DNA of 64,000 bases from Juglans regia (Eukaryota; Streptophyta; Magnoliopsida; Fagales; Juglandaceae): the NCBI RefSeq assembly GCF_001411555.2, contig NC_049902.1:15092741-15156740 (forward strand). The letters are read 5' to 3'. The position numbers were made by a program, and so were the translations under genes. The notes beneath the pieces are model-generated. The model searched no databases and was not told where the DNA came from. It worked only from the letters and a program-made list of their open reading frames with translations. Below are positions 12,735-25,023 of this stretch, piece by piece; position 1 is the stretch's first letter, and the number at the start of each line of letters is the position of its first letter.

Positions 12735-13706
12735 TGTGATCATTGTTAAAGGGATGGCAACATTTCTAGGAAACATGAGATGCCTTTAAACAATATTTTA
12801 GTGATTGAATTATTTCATGTTTGGGGTATAGATTTCATGGGTCCTTTTTCATCCTCATATTCTAATAAATTTATTTTGGTGGCTAGATTATGTCTCCAAA
12901 TGGGTGGAAGCGGTCACCTTGCCAACCAATGATGCGAGAGTCATAGTAAATTCCTGTAGAAGAACATGTTTTCCCGATTCGGCATTCCGAGGGCCATAAT
13001 CAATGATGGTAGGAAGCATTTTTGCAATCGCCAATTTGAAGTGCTACTGACTAAGTATGGAGTTACCCATCATGTGGCGACACAATACCATCCTCAAACG
13101 AGCGGCCAGGTCGAGGTGTCTAATCAGGAGCTGAAACACATTATGGAGAAGACCGTGAGTGTCTCTCGGACAGACTGGGCGAGAAGGTTAGATGGCGAGC
13201 TATGGGCTTATCAGACAGCATTGAAAACATCGATCGGGATGTCGCCTTATCGGCTCTTTTATGGAAAAGCCTGCCATCTACCCATGGAGCTAGAACACAG
13301 AGCCTATTGGGCGACGAGAACACTGAACTTTGATTTACAAGCAGCTACTGAGAAGAGAATACTGCAAATCAATGAGATGGATGAGTTTCGCAATGATGCT
13401 TATGAGAATGCTCGAATCTACAAAGATAAAACTAAAAGATGGCAAGATAAGCATATTCTGAGAAGGGAATTCAAAGTCGGGTAGAAAGTTCTATTATTTA
13501 ACTTAAAACTTTGACTCTTCTTAGGAAAGCTACGCTCTCGGTGGTCGGGACCGTTTGTGGTAACCCGTGTCTTTCCCAATGCGGCGGTTGAAGTCTATCA
13601 TGAGACAAAAGATACATTTAAAGTAAATGGATAGAGATTAAAACCTTATGTGGATGGAGACTTTAACTCGAAAAAGTGTTTCATTGATCTCGCCAGTGAT
13701 AAATGA
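12735..13706 (+). pseudogene. pol: Athila pol: integrase, N-terminally truncated and frameshifted
   Basis: Integrase inserts the cDNA into the genome. The zinc-finger domain survives only as its tail ([16 protein letters not shown]). The DDE core shows WGIDFMGPF (first D), then [10 protein letters not shown] (second D; the usual form is SDGG), then [17 protein letters not shown] with the catalytic E. The C-terminal part reads [38 protein letters not shown], then [14 protein letters not shown] and KPYVDGDF, ending LASDK-stop at 13704-13706. Frameshifts lie around 12880-12960, and a stop at 13482 separates the core from the C-terminal domain. A deletion removed the linker to RNase H. No envelope gene follows. 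Confidence 0.88.
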
Positions 13707-15283
13707 TGAAAGGATAATGTCTAGCTATAGACTTTAAAAAAAGCGCTTTGGGGAGGCAACCCAAGTTTTTATTTTATTTGATTTATTTTGCTTAATATTA
13801 TTCCTTTGCTTTCATCTTGCAGGAATGAAGAGACAGGGAGATCTCCAAGGAGTACACGGCTGCACCTTCAAGGAAAATATTCAATTGGTAGAACTTGACA
13901 AAATCAGGGGAGCATCTCTTATCTTCTCTCATTCTTTGCTTTAGTTTTTCTTCATTTTTCCCATTGAGGACAATGTAATATTTAAGTTTGGGGGGAAATG
14001 ATATTATTTTATTTAAATAATAATAATAACAACAACAACAGTATGGTTTGATGAATAAAAATCCTATGATAAGAATATGATTGAAATTGATTATAATTTT
14101 TTGGAAAAATTCAAATTTGCTTAAGTCTAGTTGTTAATTATTTACTTCATCTTACTTAATTTGATATTTTCTATGCTCAATAAATGCCTCTTATGATCAT
14201 TAATCGTTTCTGAGTACCTAGAAAATTTTTATGTGAATTTGTATGGTCTCAACTTACTCTAGAACTTGTTTGATTACAATCATGGCGAAATCGTAGACAG
14301 AATATTACTGGGGAAATGATTAAGGCATTCTTTAGACTGATCGAGCCTTTCAAGCTTACCTGTTTAATTTCTTTATCCTTAGTCACCCCTTTGAGCTTTA
14401 TTGAATTATATTTTGGCCTTATATTTTTCTTTTTTGTAGACCTCATATTCCCTACCCTATTTGAGCTTAAACATTGATTTCTTTATCTTTCAAGAGAACT
14501 AAGTTTACAGAAACTCACAAGAGCGTGAAAGGCAAGAGAGGTAGAAGGTCTACAAGTAAAGTTTATTATAGCAATATTTTCAAAATCATAAGTTTTGGGG
14601 GGTGTGAAAAAGTAAACTCTTCTACTATGTGGCCAACAAGAAAAGGCCGACGAGAGTCATCCACAAAGGCAGTCGAAAATGTATGGAATATTTCCAAAAA
14701 CAAAAAAAAAAGTGTCTGACCTGCCGAATAGAAGGGTTAAAAGAGAGATACTTGAAAGTGCAATAAAGAGAGGTATGGTGTGAGATTTACAATGATTAAG
14801 AAGAGATGTTAGAAGTGAGAATGCTCTATTTGTGTGTTGGTGTTCAAACTTAAGTTCTATTGCTTTGTTTGAATCCAAACTTTTCTTTGTAGCCCTTACC
14901 CTAGCCTTACATTACAAGCTTAATAAAGACCTATTGATCCCTAGTGATAGTTTTTGCTCTACATTAGTGGATAGTGATTTGAAAAGCAAGCCTATGGAGT
15001 GTTTAGAGATCCATTATTTATTTACTTGTTTGCATAAAACTATCCGGAGAGCTAATGATGAAGTGAGAATGATGGGTATGCATAAATTTGGGGATGGATA
15101 ATGCAGTGAAATTGAGTTTTGAATTAACTTTTGGACTTGATTGATCTTGAATGATTCTTTTGAATTATAGACTTTAGGCAATCTTTGAGGCAATAAATTT
15201 TATGAATCAAACCAATAGTAGTTTTAATTGTCTCTCTTTTCTTCTTTTCTCGAGAGTGAGCAAAGCTTAAGTTTTGGGATATT
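13707..15283 (+). other. Athila post-pol region with internal and terminal polypurine tracts
   Basis: About 1.6 kb separates integrase from the 3' LTR, where some Athila members carry an env-like gene. No envelope-like protein is visible. AAGCGCTTTGGGGAGGCAAC lies at 13741-13760, and a purine tract TTTAAGTTTGGGGGGAAATG at 13981-14000, a typical Athila feature. The final purine-rich stretch before the LTR is weak (AAGTTTTGGGATATT at 15269-15283). A reading frame at 14832-15101 is conserved in Athila copy 2. Confidence 0.65.
14832..15101 (+). CDS. Short conserved reading frame in the Athila post-pol region (uncertain)
   Basis: A frame of 89 codons between pol and the 3' LTR. Its centre (YKLNKDLLIP, then DSFCSTLV, SDLKSKPMECLEIHYLF) is almost identical to a 104-codon frame at 62036-62350 on the minus strand, in the second Athila copy at the same place. 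No domain, signal peptide or clear membrane segment is recognised, although the N-terminal third is hydrophobic. The position matches where env-like genes sit in other Athila members, but nothing here resembles an envelope protein. Athila elements are known to have conserved noncoding DNA in this interval, so the open frame may be incidental. I record it because it stays open in both copies while gag and pol are full of stops. Confidence 0.25.
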   Translation: MCWCSNLSSIALFESKLFFVALTLALHYKLNKDLLIPSDSFCSTLVDSDLKSKPMECLEIHYLFTCLHKTIRRANDEVRMMGMHKFGDG

Positions 15284-15541
15284 TGATAAGTGTGATTTTT
15301 ATGAGATTTTTATCCCTCTTTTATCAATGAAAAGTGTCAGTTTTCCATTAATTCTATTGATTTTATTTTATTTCTATATATTTTTGTTTAGTTTCTTGGA
15401 TTTGAAGGAATGAGAAGATTTAGTGCGAAATGAGAACATTTTGCTACAAAAAAAGAGACTACGGATCCAAACCGATGAGAGGCAGTGAGATCTGAAGAGA
15501 GACTAGGAGATTTAGGTAAGAAAACTCGCGACCAAAAGGCG
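15284..15541 (+). repeat. 3' LTR of Athila copy 1, first piece
   Basis: It begins TGATAAGTGTG and matches 7184-7420. It is interrupted after the 15-bp word CGCGACCAAAAGGCG, which recurs at 26329-26343, where the LTR resumes. Confidence 0.9.
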
Positions 15542-15618
15542 TGATGTGGCACCCCAGCCCACAGTTAGGATTGGACGGTGACTGAGATGCCGGGACATGT
15601 AACACAAGGCTACACACC

Positions 15619-16303
15619 TGATTGAGCTGAATTATTGCATATTTTATACACTTAGAACCGATATATTTTATTTATTTCATTACATTATTATTGGTTTTAG
15701 ATGAAAAAATGGTTAAGATGAATAAATCCGAGTTGTGATTTAAATTGGTTAATAGCATGATTTATGCTTAATTTTATAACTTGTGATTTAATTGGACAAT
15801 GTTCATTCACATGCACAACATATTTTTGATATTCCATTATTCTTATTTTATTTTATTTCTAATTTCTATTATTTTATTTATAATTTCAAATTCAAAGGAC
15901 TTTCAAGTGGACAAGATGTTGGAACAACTTAAGAACTTTTAACGAGTGTAGGACTCTTCAAATAAGGATAATGATAGAGTTTGATAGTAATTCAGATCAG
16001 AGTCAAAAATGCGTTAGGAGATAGAATGGACATATTTTAATATTTTAATTATAACTTTTTGCTCAAATATCGTATTAATACGATTTTTGATGCGTTGGAA
16101 AGCTATCTTAAAGGGCTACAAAGTTGTCTCTAATAAGGATTTCCAAATTCGGAAATTTGAAGCACATACATGGCTACCAAGTTGAGTCATAAAATTTAAG
16201 TGATTTTGTGTTCGGGGAATATGAAGACATTAGGGTTTCTTTCCTACCCTATTTAAGCATATCATTAGCACGAAATTGGGAACTTTTTGCAGAGCAGTGC
16301 CGT
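15619..16303. mobile_element. 685-bp insertion flanked by a 15-bp target duplication
   Basis: The host LTR reads ACAAGGCTACACACC at 15604-15618 and again at 16304-16318. Removing the intervening DNA restores the alignment with C and D. The insert starts TGATTGAGCTG, is AT-rich, and near its right end holds CCTACCCTATTTAAGCATAT (a TATA-like element) and TTTTTGCAGAGCAGTGCCG. It has no poly-A tail, terminal inverted repeat or protein motif. The flank length fits target-primed reverse transcription, but the class is unknown. Confidence 0.6.
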
Positions 16304-16968
16304 ACAAGGCTACACACCCTTTGTACATGACAGATAATATGCTATGCACCTAAGTACACTAGCAATATGCAATAGCGTAGCAGCGGAAAGTTAATAAAAG
16401 TCGGATAAACTAAGCAAAGCGATAAGTAATTACAAAGCACATGGCACCATACTAATAATATAACCCCAAACATTGTCCAAACGTAAACATGAGCCATAAA
16501 GGCGTAATATCCCAAAAACATAAAGCATAGTTTAAAATTTCCAAAACACGGGATTTCCTCAAAACAACATATATCCACAAAAGTTGACAATAAGTATTGT
16601 TGCCTCTTTTTTTTTTTTTCAAAATACTTAAACTCCCGTATTTATCAAAAAGCTCTGTGCTTCACAAGTTTTTCCAAAGCCTATTGTAATGACCCGATCC
16701 TATATTTTTAGAAATAAATTACGAATAATTTTGTTAAACTCAATAAATGAGTTAAAGCCCATTAGAGAATTTATCAGATAGATTATTTTTTATTAAGGCT
16801 CCATTATTATTATTATTATTATTATTATTGTTTTCTCTCCAAGCTCATGAGTCCTTTGCATAATAAAACTCCTCCCTACCAGATTTGTTTTCTATGAATT
16901 TCAAACAATTCACTCATGCACATTCACGTCTCTTTTTATCTAGGGTTTTCTTTTGGGTTCACAATCAT

Positions 16969-16989
16969 ATATATATATATATATATATA
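16969..16989. repeat. (AT)n microsatellite
   Basis: A run of alternating AT follows a run of ATT triplets at 16803-16830. Both lie inside element M. Confidence 0.9.
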
Positions 16990-17039
16990 AATGGTACACT
17001 CACCAAAACTGCAAGCCGCACTCCTCAAGTCCTCCACCG

Positions 17040-17900
17040 TGAATCTTCCTCACACGCATCAAACCTATGCATGCACGGCTTCATCTGTTTCCTCTGCATG
17101 CACGTCACTATGTCTATTTATACACTTCATGCACAACCTTGCACACACTGCCTTCCATATATCCTAGGGCTTTCATAATAAAAAAGAAAGCCCCTCGTCG
17201 TTGCCCTCCACCACCGTCGCTCAGCCAAGCCTTCACTTGCGCCCCAAACCGCCAGCCCACTACACAGAACCAGTTCGGAGGAACCTTCACGTCGCAGTAA
17301 CAAGTCTAACCCCTGCTTGCACCTGTGTCGTAGGAAGCTCCTCCACGTCTCCTCCCTCAGCCACAGCACCACACAAAATCACACAACCCGCAAGTCCGTC
17401 ACCGAGAGAGTCTCGGTTTTATCCACCACCAAACACAACCAACATTCACTGTAGAACAAACACGAGACCACCGCACAACCACACACAAGACAGTACACCA
17501 AGAACCACCAACTTTCCCACACGCAGCAACCATAGCTCTTCCCTCCACAATCGTTGCCCAGCCATTGAGAAACCACACCAACAAAATACTCTGTTTTACT
17601 GCACCAAAACAGAGGAAATATTCTTCCCCACCGTGAGCCACAAGCCTGCCACCCATGTCACGGCCACAGCTCGGTCGTGTTACCCCAACGCCACCATCGC
17701 CTCAGACCGCCCTGCCCCTCACGATGAGCCATCGCCGAGCTATCCCACTGCTTCTCCGTCTCTCCCCGTAATCTCTCTCTAATATTCAGTTTCTCTCTCT
17801 CTCTCTCATAACTCTCTCTCACTGTCAGTTGCATAGTCGCCACTCGTCGGGTTGCCACCATGCCCAGCCACCAGACCCACCATCGCGCTGCCTTCTTCCT
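17040..17900 (+). repeat. C-rich domain of element M
   Basis: The + strand is strongly enriched in C over G, with words such as CCACCGTCGCTCAGCC and a CT microsatellite at 17787-17823. Long open frames here (17201-17782) are Pro/Ser/Thr-rich and match no family I know. Domains of the same composition lie at the same relative place in G and H. Confidence 0.55.
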
Positions 17901-18189
17901 CTCGGTGAGTATCGCACGCCTCTCTTCCACTCTCCGAATACTTTCTTCTTTTCTACTAACATAAGATGTATTTTAGGTTTCCGTAGGTTATTGAAACAAT
18001 TACAAAAATGCCCCTTTGTATTGTTTTCCCAAAATGCCCATGCCCAATATGTTGTTTTTTTCAAAAATACCCAGGCCTATTTAGGATTAAAAGATGAGAA
18101 TATTTTAGTGTTAGGAAGAATCTAGGTTTAGGAAATATAGGCTATTTTAGTAGTTTAGGTTTTAAATAAAGTCACTGGTTTAATTAGAA

Positions 18190-21169
18190 ATTTATAGTTC
18201 CTCCATGGCGACAATAAAGAAATTCCCAATAACATAAATTAGAAGTTCTCCAAAAACTCGAAAAATATCCTCAACTCATCAAATCAAATACCCGAAAAAT
18301 AAATAAGTTTACTAACTACGACTCTCAAATAAGCACTTGTACCCTCCGACACTTATTCCACTACGATCATCACACCTTACTAAACTTTCTACTCTTGTTC
18401 TCCAGCTGAACCATCAAAATTATCTGAAAAATAATTGGAGATAAGGGGTGAGTTATCAACAACTCAATAAGCAGAAGACATATACTAGTGTGTAAACATG
18501 AGCATTTACAGAGTTCAGAATGCATAACAAAAATATTTTCTTTCAGAATGCAGAATCAGAATAATGTTTTCAAAATGCAGTGTCATAACATGTTATCAAA
18601 AATATCAGAGCGAAAGTTCAAAAATATTCATAATCAAAATCCATTTGGTATAGCATATACATCACATCACATCTTATCTTATCATATCAGAACAAATACC
18701 ATATTTAACCCCCATGGTAGGGTTGTGCAAATCTCGGTAGCTAACTGAGCAGAAACAAAATGTGAATCTTCCCCTTATTCATTCTCGGAGCCCAGAGTGT
18801 GCACATAGGAAAGACCACGCAGAAAATCATTTTGTTTCCAAAGTGGGTGCACCAGAAACAGAAAAGTTGGTACCAACCCGAACAAAGACCACAGTTTTAC
18901 ACCCGTGGTAAGGTCAGAACAGAAATGAAACAGAGAAAGAATGTTATGCCAGAGGTTTTTCAGAAATCTCATCAGATCATATCAGAGTACAGAAAATCTT
19001 CAGAATAGAACAAAATCATATCGCAATATAATTTATGCACAAAATTTCATATTCGCTCTCTTTTTCAAAGTTCAGAAACAAAATTTCAAAAATAAGCTTA
19101 TGTCTACACCAGTCATGACAGAAAATAATGTCTTCTTAAACAGAATCTCATGAGTAATACAGAACAAATATCTGAGGTAGTTCAAATTTCTTTTCAAAAT
19201 CAAATATGTATATTTTCCAAAAATAACCTCAGCTCCTTTTATTTTAATGCAAAGCCTAGCATAGGAACCCCGCTTACCTGAACTTCTTAGCTTTTTCGGA
19301 ATTCCTAAAAAATGTTGAACAATAATTAATCGTCACGTATAAAATAATCACATAATTTTCGTAAATTTCCAATTAATCTCATATTTCTATATTCAATCCT
19401 ATGCTTCTAAAATAACCTATTAAAATCCTCAAAACCTAAAATTTCAAATCATTACTGTTGATTTAATAACTATGACAAAAACATTTAAAAGTCAGACCTA
19501 TTTATTATTGAAAATCAACTATAAAGTTTAATGCTGGATAATATAACTATCCTAAAATATTTTTAAAATAAACCATAACTATTTTTTTAAATAGACTAAA
19601 TCATATCTAAAGTGTAAAAACAACATTACTCCAATATTGTTTACTTTTAAAATAAATCTTTACTTAATAACATGTGAAAAAACTTATGTAATTTTCTGTG
19701 ATCATAATTAAAAATGTTAAAATAAAATTTCACACTTATTGTAAAAAATAATATACTACCATTAGTACAATTTGGAAATCCTACTTATTTTTTGCAAAAA
19801 TTTCTTATACCACCCGCATAAACCACGTAAAAACAGACTTAATATAACCAAAAATTTCAACTTGAACCCATTCAATAATAAGGGTAAAATTGTAATTCCA
19901 TATTCAAATACAATGCAAAAATCTAAGTTTACGTAGACTATACAGGAAACGCATTCATGCAGTCTCGGTGCAATTATCGGTGAGGATAGGGGCGCGAGGT
20001 ACTCACCGCAAAGAGAGGAGCTGCGCGCAATACGGCGAAGAAGGTCACGGTGGTGAGGCACTGAGAGAGAGAGAGATAAGTGAGAGAGAGAAACACGATG
20101 AGAGAGCATGGCATGCGGAAGGGGAGAGAACTCACCGTGGGACAGCGAGAAGGCGTGCGACTAGTCGAGAGCTACGTGGGGTGGTTTCGGTCTTGTAACG
20201 TGGCTGAAAAACCAAGGGGCATAGGGAGATGGAGAGGTCAGCGGAGGAGCTTAGTGGAATTGCTTGAGCAAAGATTACTCTGTTTCGGGAGTGGAAAAAC
20301 AGAGTATGCCTTGTGTTCCTCCTACAACGGCTGAGTGACGGTGGTTGGCCTTCCGTGGCGGCAAGGACGGCTTGGAAGGTGGTGCGCTGCTTGCAAGGAG
20401 GAGTTGTTGTTTGTGAGTTCATGTGGCAGGGCAACGACTTCACGGAGAATCAACACGTGTTGCGCTACGGGCTTGGCCAGTGATTGGGTGTTGCATGGCT
20501 ACGCTGAGGGGAAGGTCTCAGAGGAGAAGAAGTGGCTATGGTGAGGCTTTGGGCTTTGGACGATGGTCGTTTAAGGTGGAAAAGGGTTGCTGTGGAGGAA
20601 ACGTGGTTGCTGTTTATTTGTGGGGAGGAGTGTGCAGTGGGAGAGATAGGCCGCGACTTGTTGGGGATAGAAAAGTGTAAGTGGCAACCCTAATTTGTCA
20701 AAATGAGGAACTACTAAACGTGAGAATATATACGTATATCTATTACACAACAGTTGTCGTGAATGATGCAATGATAGGGACGATCATGCCATTGAGAAAA
20801 GGATGAGTAAAACGCACTAGAAGAAAATCGTGCACGACGAGAAAACTGTGGGGCTATCCGATGCACTGTGAAGTTGACGTGTGAAAGAAAAGATGTTTGA
20901 AACAAAACAAACACAAAATGAGGAGAAAATAGAGGCGTACGTGCATGTGATGATAAGTGCTTAAATATATATCAAAGGGTGATACGAAAAACCCTAGAGA
21001 AAAGAGGGAGACATGCGTGTGCATGAATAGGGATAAAACCGACGTAAAACGTGTAGAATCGTGGAGTCTGAAAAGAAGAAAAAAAAAATTTTAACTGGAT
21101 TTTTTTCACATTCTTAACCCAAAATATATAGTAATAATAAAAATCTTAGCGCTAGGCTCGGGTGTTACA
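18190..21169 (-). mobile_element. Element N: inverted G-type long LTR inside M, left end truncated
   Basis: Read in reverse, this starts TGTAACACCCGAGCC (plus-strand end ...CTCGGGTGTTACA at 21169) and follows G. Shared landmarks include the GATAAGGGGTGAGTTATCAA stem-loop at 18441-18460, CACTTGTACCCTCCGACACT at 18334-18353, CTTAGCTTTTTCGGAATTCC (19287-19306) and a GC-rich leader (20000-20690). About 130-150 bases of its far end are missing at the junction near 18190. No target duplication was found. Confidence 0.6.
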
Positions 21170-23527
21170 TTAAGTCTGTTGGCCAGTCAACTAAGTCAGA
21201 TCAGTCAGTTAATTCAGATAAATCAATCATGCATAGCATAAGCATCAGTATGAACAATCATGAATTTTAAGCCCTCAGCATGAAAACTTTTATGAAAACC
21301 TTATGTTTATTATGTTTACGTTGAGATGGATTTCTTGATGAGTTTTCGACTCATTTTAGTTTGTTTCCATTTTTTTTAAACCACCCAGGTGATGACATTT
21401 ATGAGGATGAGACTGCAGGATAGGACTTGATCCCAGGAGGCGAGGCAGAAACCTAGACAAATTATGCTATCATTAGTTTTATGGTTTAAGGTTTAAATAA
21501 ACTATTTTGTTAAGCACATGAGACTTTCGTATTTTTTTTTAAATAAGAGCTTCTGCAGACTTTATTTTGGGTTTTCAGTATTTATTGAAATTTGTTTTAT
21601 TTATGGAAATCTTTCGCATCTGGTGCTTTGTTAAAAAGAAAAGCTATTAAGTTTAAGTTTAGTAGTAGCACGCTGGCTCCCTAAAAATTCTAAAATGTCT
21701 TTTTGGGAAGCGACATGTTACACTTATCCTTGTCCCGGTTGTTACGTCTCTTGAGCTCCGCAATAAATTCAAGTATACAAGTGATCTCTCGGTTAATGGC
21801 CTCGAATCGCTCCAAGATGGAGGGCTCTAGCCGATTCACAACCATCTTAGGCACAATGCTCTCCAAGGGAATGGTCGTCGTTTACTAAACCTATCATAAC
21901 TCTTCTACCATTCTAGTTGGGGAATGGTAGTAGAAACTACCACAATACAATTTTAAGAAATCTCAACAAGTAATCACGAAACATACCACAATTAACACAA
22001 GCATACATAAGGTATATTATGAAATGTGTGCATGGACATGTACTTGACTTATGCGTTTGACCAGAACTTGACTTAAGCCCTTGACCATTTTCAAAAGACT
22101 TATAACAGACTCTTGAGCTTTTCATAAAAACTTCATAACTTTTTCTTATTCAAGCGAACTTATTCAGAACTTGTCTTATTAGAACATATCACAAGATTTG
22201 CATGAGTGATCCTTATCATATCATGAGATTTTCATCAAATGATCATTATCTTATGAGCTCTTATCTTATCCTTATTCAGAGGGTGGACACAACATGGTTC
22301 CCCTTTGCACCGTGTTTTCCTGCTAGTTACCACACCATCAACAGTCCATACACCGTGATGAATACATCATAAATAGAGATTCATATTAACTCGACTTTAC
22401 TTCGTCGGGTTACATGCCTTATGCACCCACTAGCCTTAGGTGCTTCCTCGCTCCGGTATCCTTTAAAAAGAATCCATTCGAGACTCGTCGACGGTAGTTT
22501 GTCAACCTAGGGGTTACCACTCCAGAGTGGATATAAGAGTTCCACTAGGACATTCCCCCATCCTAGCACTTGGGATCGTGATAACACTTTTTTCCTTGAA
22601 AACATTTTTCTGAAAACACTTCTTTGAAAACACTTCTTCCCCAAATGCATGTGACATGAGACTTAAACATGCTTACTCATACTTGACATATGACATGTGA
22701 AATGCCATGCATAAAATAACCAAGCATAACATGTTCATTTCATAGCATAATAACATAAACCACATGAGATATCGTAACACATACATGGAACCATGAGAAC
22801 TTGCTTAGGTCAAAACTCATAGGCACAAAAACATGAAGATTCATCTCATAAACATGTTTCAATCCTCAAACATATATCATATAAATCAAAACACAGTAAA
22901 CTAAGACATGAAATCATAGATTTTTGGCCAAGTCTGAAACTTTCAAAGCATGTTCAAACCGAAACATCATGTTGCATGTACTATCAACCTCAATCAAGTG
23001 AAAATCGAAACTTATAGAGGTATTTCATGGCATTTTCATCACAAATCTGAAGCATATAATTACTTCCATAGGTTCACTAAAGATCATATTAGTATATTCA
23101 TATAAACAATCAAGAGATAGCAAACAAAGCAATCGAAACCATGAAAGGATTTACACAAATATATACAAGCATTAACCAAGAGTAGGTTGAGTGTATACTT
23201 ACAAAATCCATGTAAGGAATACTAGCAAGCTGTAAATCTGAACATAATATATTAGAAAGAGCATTTAAAACCCTACCTCATGTTCTTGAGTGCGTGTGTA
23301 GATTTCTAGGGCATCACATGGTCTTAAACCATTCTGCTTCTAGGGTTTTTAGGTTAAAACTCATTCATTTCACTCATAAAATAAAACAAAACCTAAAGTA
23401 AGCAAGATACATGTGGTGATTGAAACACGGAGGTTAAATCCCCCCTTCACTAATCGGCCTCAAGGGTTTTTCCATGAAAACCCTAAGTTATTTCCAAGAA
23501 AAAGGTAGAAAGTGTGTGTGTTGTATC

Positions 23528-25023
23528 TGTGACGCCCCCAAATTCCGCTTGGGATCGGACGGATATTTGAAGCGTCGAGACACGCAACACAAGGTTACCT
23601 GCCCTCGTTCGTGACATATAAGATGCAATATTCCTAACATGCATCTAGCATTATGCAATATTCGCAGCGGATGATTTTTTTCTTCAGCAATACTATGAAC
23701 CAAACCTAAATATCCCAAATACTTAAAACATACTTCATACATAATGACGTACTAAACAACTGAGATCACAATAATAGTCCATATGGTTGTGATCAAAAGA
23801 GTGCTGGAGATTGAACTCCACAAATACAAGTAGTAACCTGAGATAACTACTGTACTACCATCTACGTTGCACCATCGCTTAGTCGATCGTTTCCAGTTGG
23901 TCGATTCTTCAGATCCTCTAATAAGATCTATCATTCGGGGGGAATGGTAGTTGGGACTACCACAGTGAGATTTGATTAAAAATCTCAACAAGTTAACAGG
24001 AAACTTCCACACAGGTTAATGATGCAATCATGGCAGTAAAAGCATAAATGCATAATCAAATCATAAGTAATCATAGCATAACTTGTCATACAACATAACA
24101 TAACTGACATAACTTAAATTGAAACTGAAGCTTAGCATGAACGTGACTTGAAACATAACATGGAATTGAAACATAGCATGAACGTGAACTTGAAACATAA
24201 CATGGACTTGAAACATAACATGAACGTGAACTTGAAACATAACATAGACTTGAAACATAACATGAATGTGAACATGTATAATTTGAACATGAACTTGAAC
24301 ATAACTTGAACCTGAGCATGACATAACATAAATGTGAAGTTGGAACATAACGTGAACGTGAACATAACATAACATGAACTTGAAACATATTCTTGTCTCA
24401 TGGGGTTACCATGATTGTGTGAACGTAAACTTGAACATAACATAACGTGAAACATGACTTGAACTTGGAATCTTATTCAATAGACTTAATCATTAAAGTG
24501 ACCATATGGGTGCTACACAGGTCCCCTTGAGCCGTGTGTCCCTGCCGATTACTGCATCACATCATAGGTTTCTATACCAGCTGTGAGTGCGTTAATACGT
24601 ACTCCACAGTTGTTGTGGCCCCACGTATTCTACGTGTCACAATTGCTGTGTCTCACGTAGTGTATGCTCCACAGTTGTTGTGGCCCCATGACTTATTTGT
24701 TTGTGCCACACTTGCTGTGGACACACGTAACATAATGTGTGGCACCATCGGCGTTAGTGCCTGGCGCGCTCCGGTGACCAGCTAATTAGGCCCCATTCGC
24801 AACCTGTTGACTGTACTTCATCAACCCAGGGAATTTCACACCTATTTAGACACTCCAGCGTGAACAAAGGAGTTCCACTAGGATATTACCCCATCCTAGC
24901 GCTTAGGGTCGTGATTGACATGAATAACTTAACTGGCATACCTGACATTTCTAGCGGGCTGTTACAGTATCTCTCTCAAAGTCAATAGAAATTCCACCAA
25001 TAAATTTCTAGCGGACTGTTACA
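23528..25023 (-). mobile_element. Internally deleted long solo LTR D
   Basis: It begins TGTGACGCCCCC and ends CTAGCGGACTGTTACA, like C, but lacks about 3.1 kb of the middle (C continues past ACTGGCATACATGACATTTC at 39445). Target duplication GTATC is perfect (23523-23527 and 25024-25028). The last 57 bp are duplicated together with the outer flank (see findings). Hairpin repeats (24598-24690) and minisatellite (24070-24460) are retained. Confidence 0.8.
24070..24460 (-). repeat. Minisatellite in LTR D
   Basis: Reverse-strand units AACATAACATGAACGTGAAC are repeated with variation, equivalent to 3310-3660 of A. Three overlapping open frames across it are by-products of repeat periodicity. Confidence 0.7.

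Larger units (their letters stand above)
16685..21722 (+). mobile_element. Long solo-LTR-like element M inside E
   Basis: It starts TGTAATGACCCGATCC and ends GCGACATGTTACA. Flanks CCTAT (16680-16684) and CTTAT (21723-21727) agree at four of five bases, consistent with an aged 5-bp duplication. Its left part has a C-rich domain (17040-17900), as in G and H. Its right part has the stem-loop GAGT-TTTCG-ACTC at 21340-21352. Between 18190 and 21169 sits an inverted relative, N. No retroviral proteins are present. Pieces of M match G at about 28380-28500. Confidence 0.6.

Noticed and set aside
13707..15283. Athila envelope-like gene
   Set aside because: The position is right, but no signal peptide, transmembrane pair or long frame is seen. 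Only a short conserved frame of unknown meaning is present.
17201..17782. Possible host gene exon (193 codons, Pro/Ser/Thr-rich)
   Set aside because: It falls in the C-rich domain of LTR M. Frames are open on both strands because of composition, and no recognised domain or splice structure is seen.
15545..21722. A single 5' LTR running from TGTGGCACCCC to GACATGTTACA
   Set aside because: The flanks CGTGA and CTTAT do not match. Splitting it into E (outer) and M (inner, CCTAT/CTTAT) explains both the flanks and the family landmarks.
21723..21890. Minus-strand gag-like helical peptide (LEPSILERFEAINREI)
   Set aside because: It lies within the E long-LTR alignment at the place where C and D have noncoding LTR sequence. 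It is too short and has no partner domain.
24061..24455. Three overlapping open frames of 100-107 codons on the minus strand, and equivalents at 38027-38501, 33777-34054 and 3339-3652
   Set aside because: They lie in the CATGTTATG-type minisatellite of the long LTRs. The repeat lacks stops in several phases, the predicted peptides (Cys/Tyr/Ser/Met/Val/His-rich) match no family, and copies differ by frame-shifting indels.
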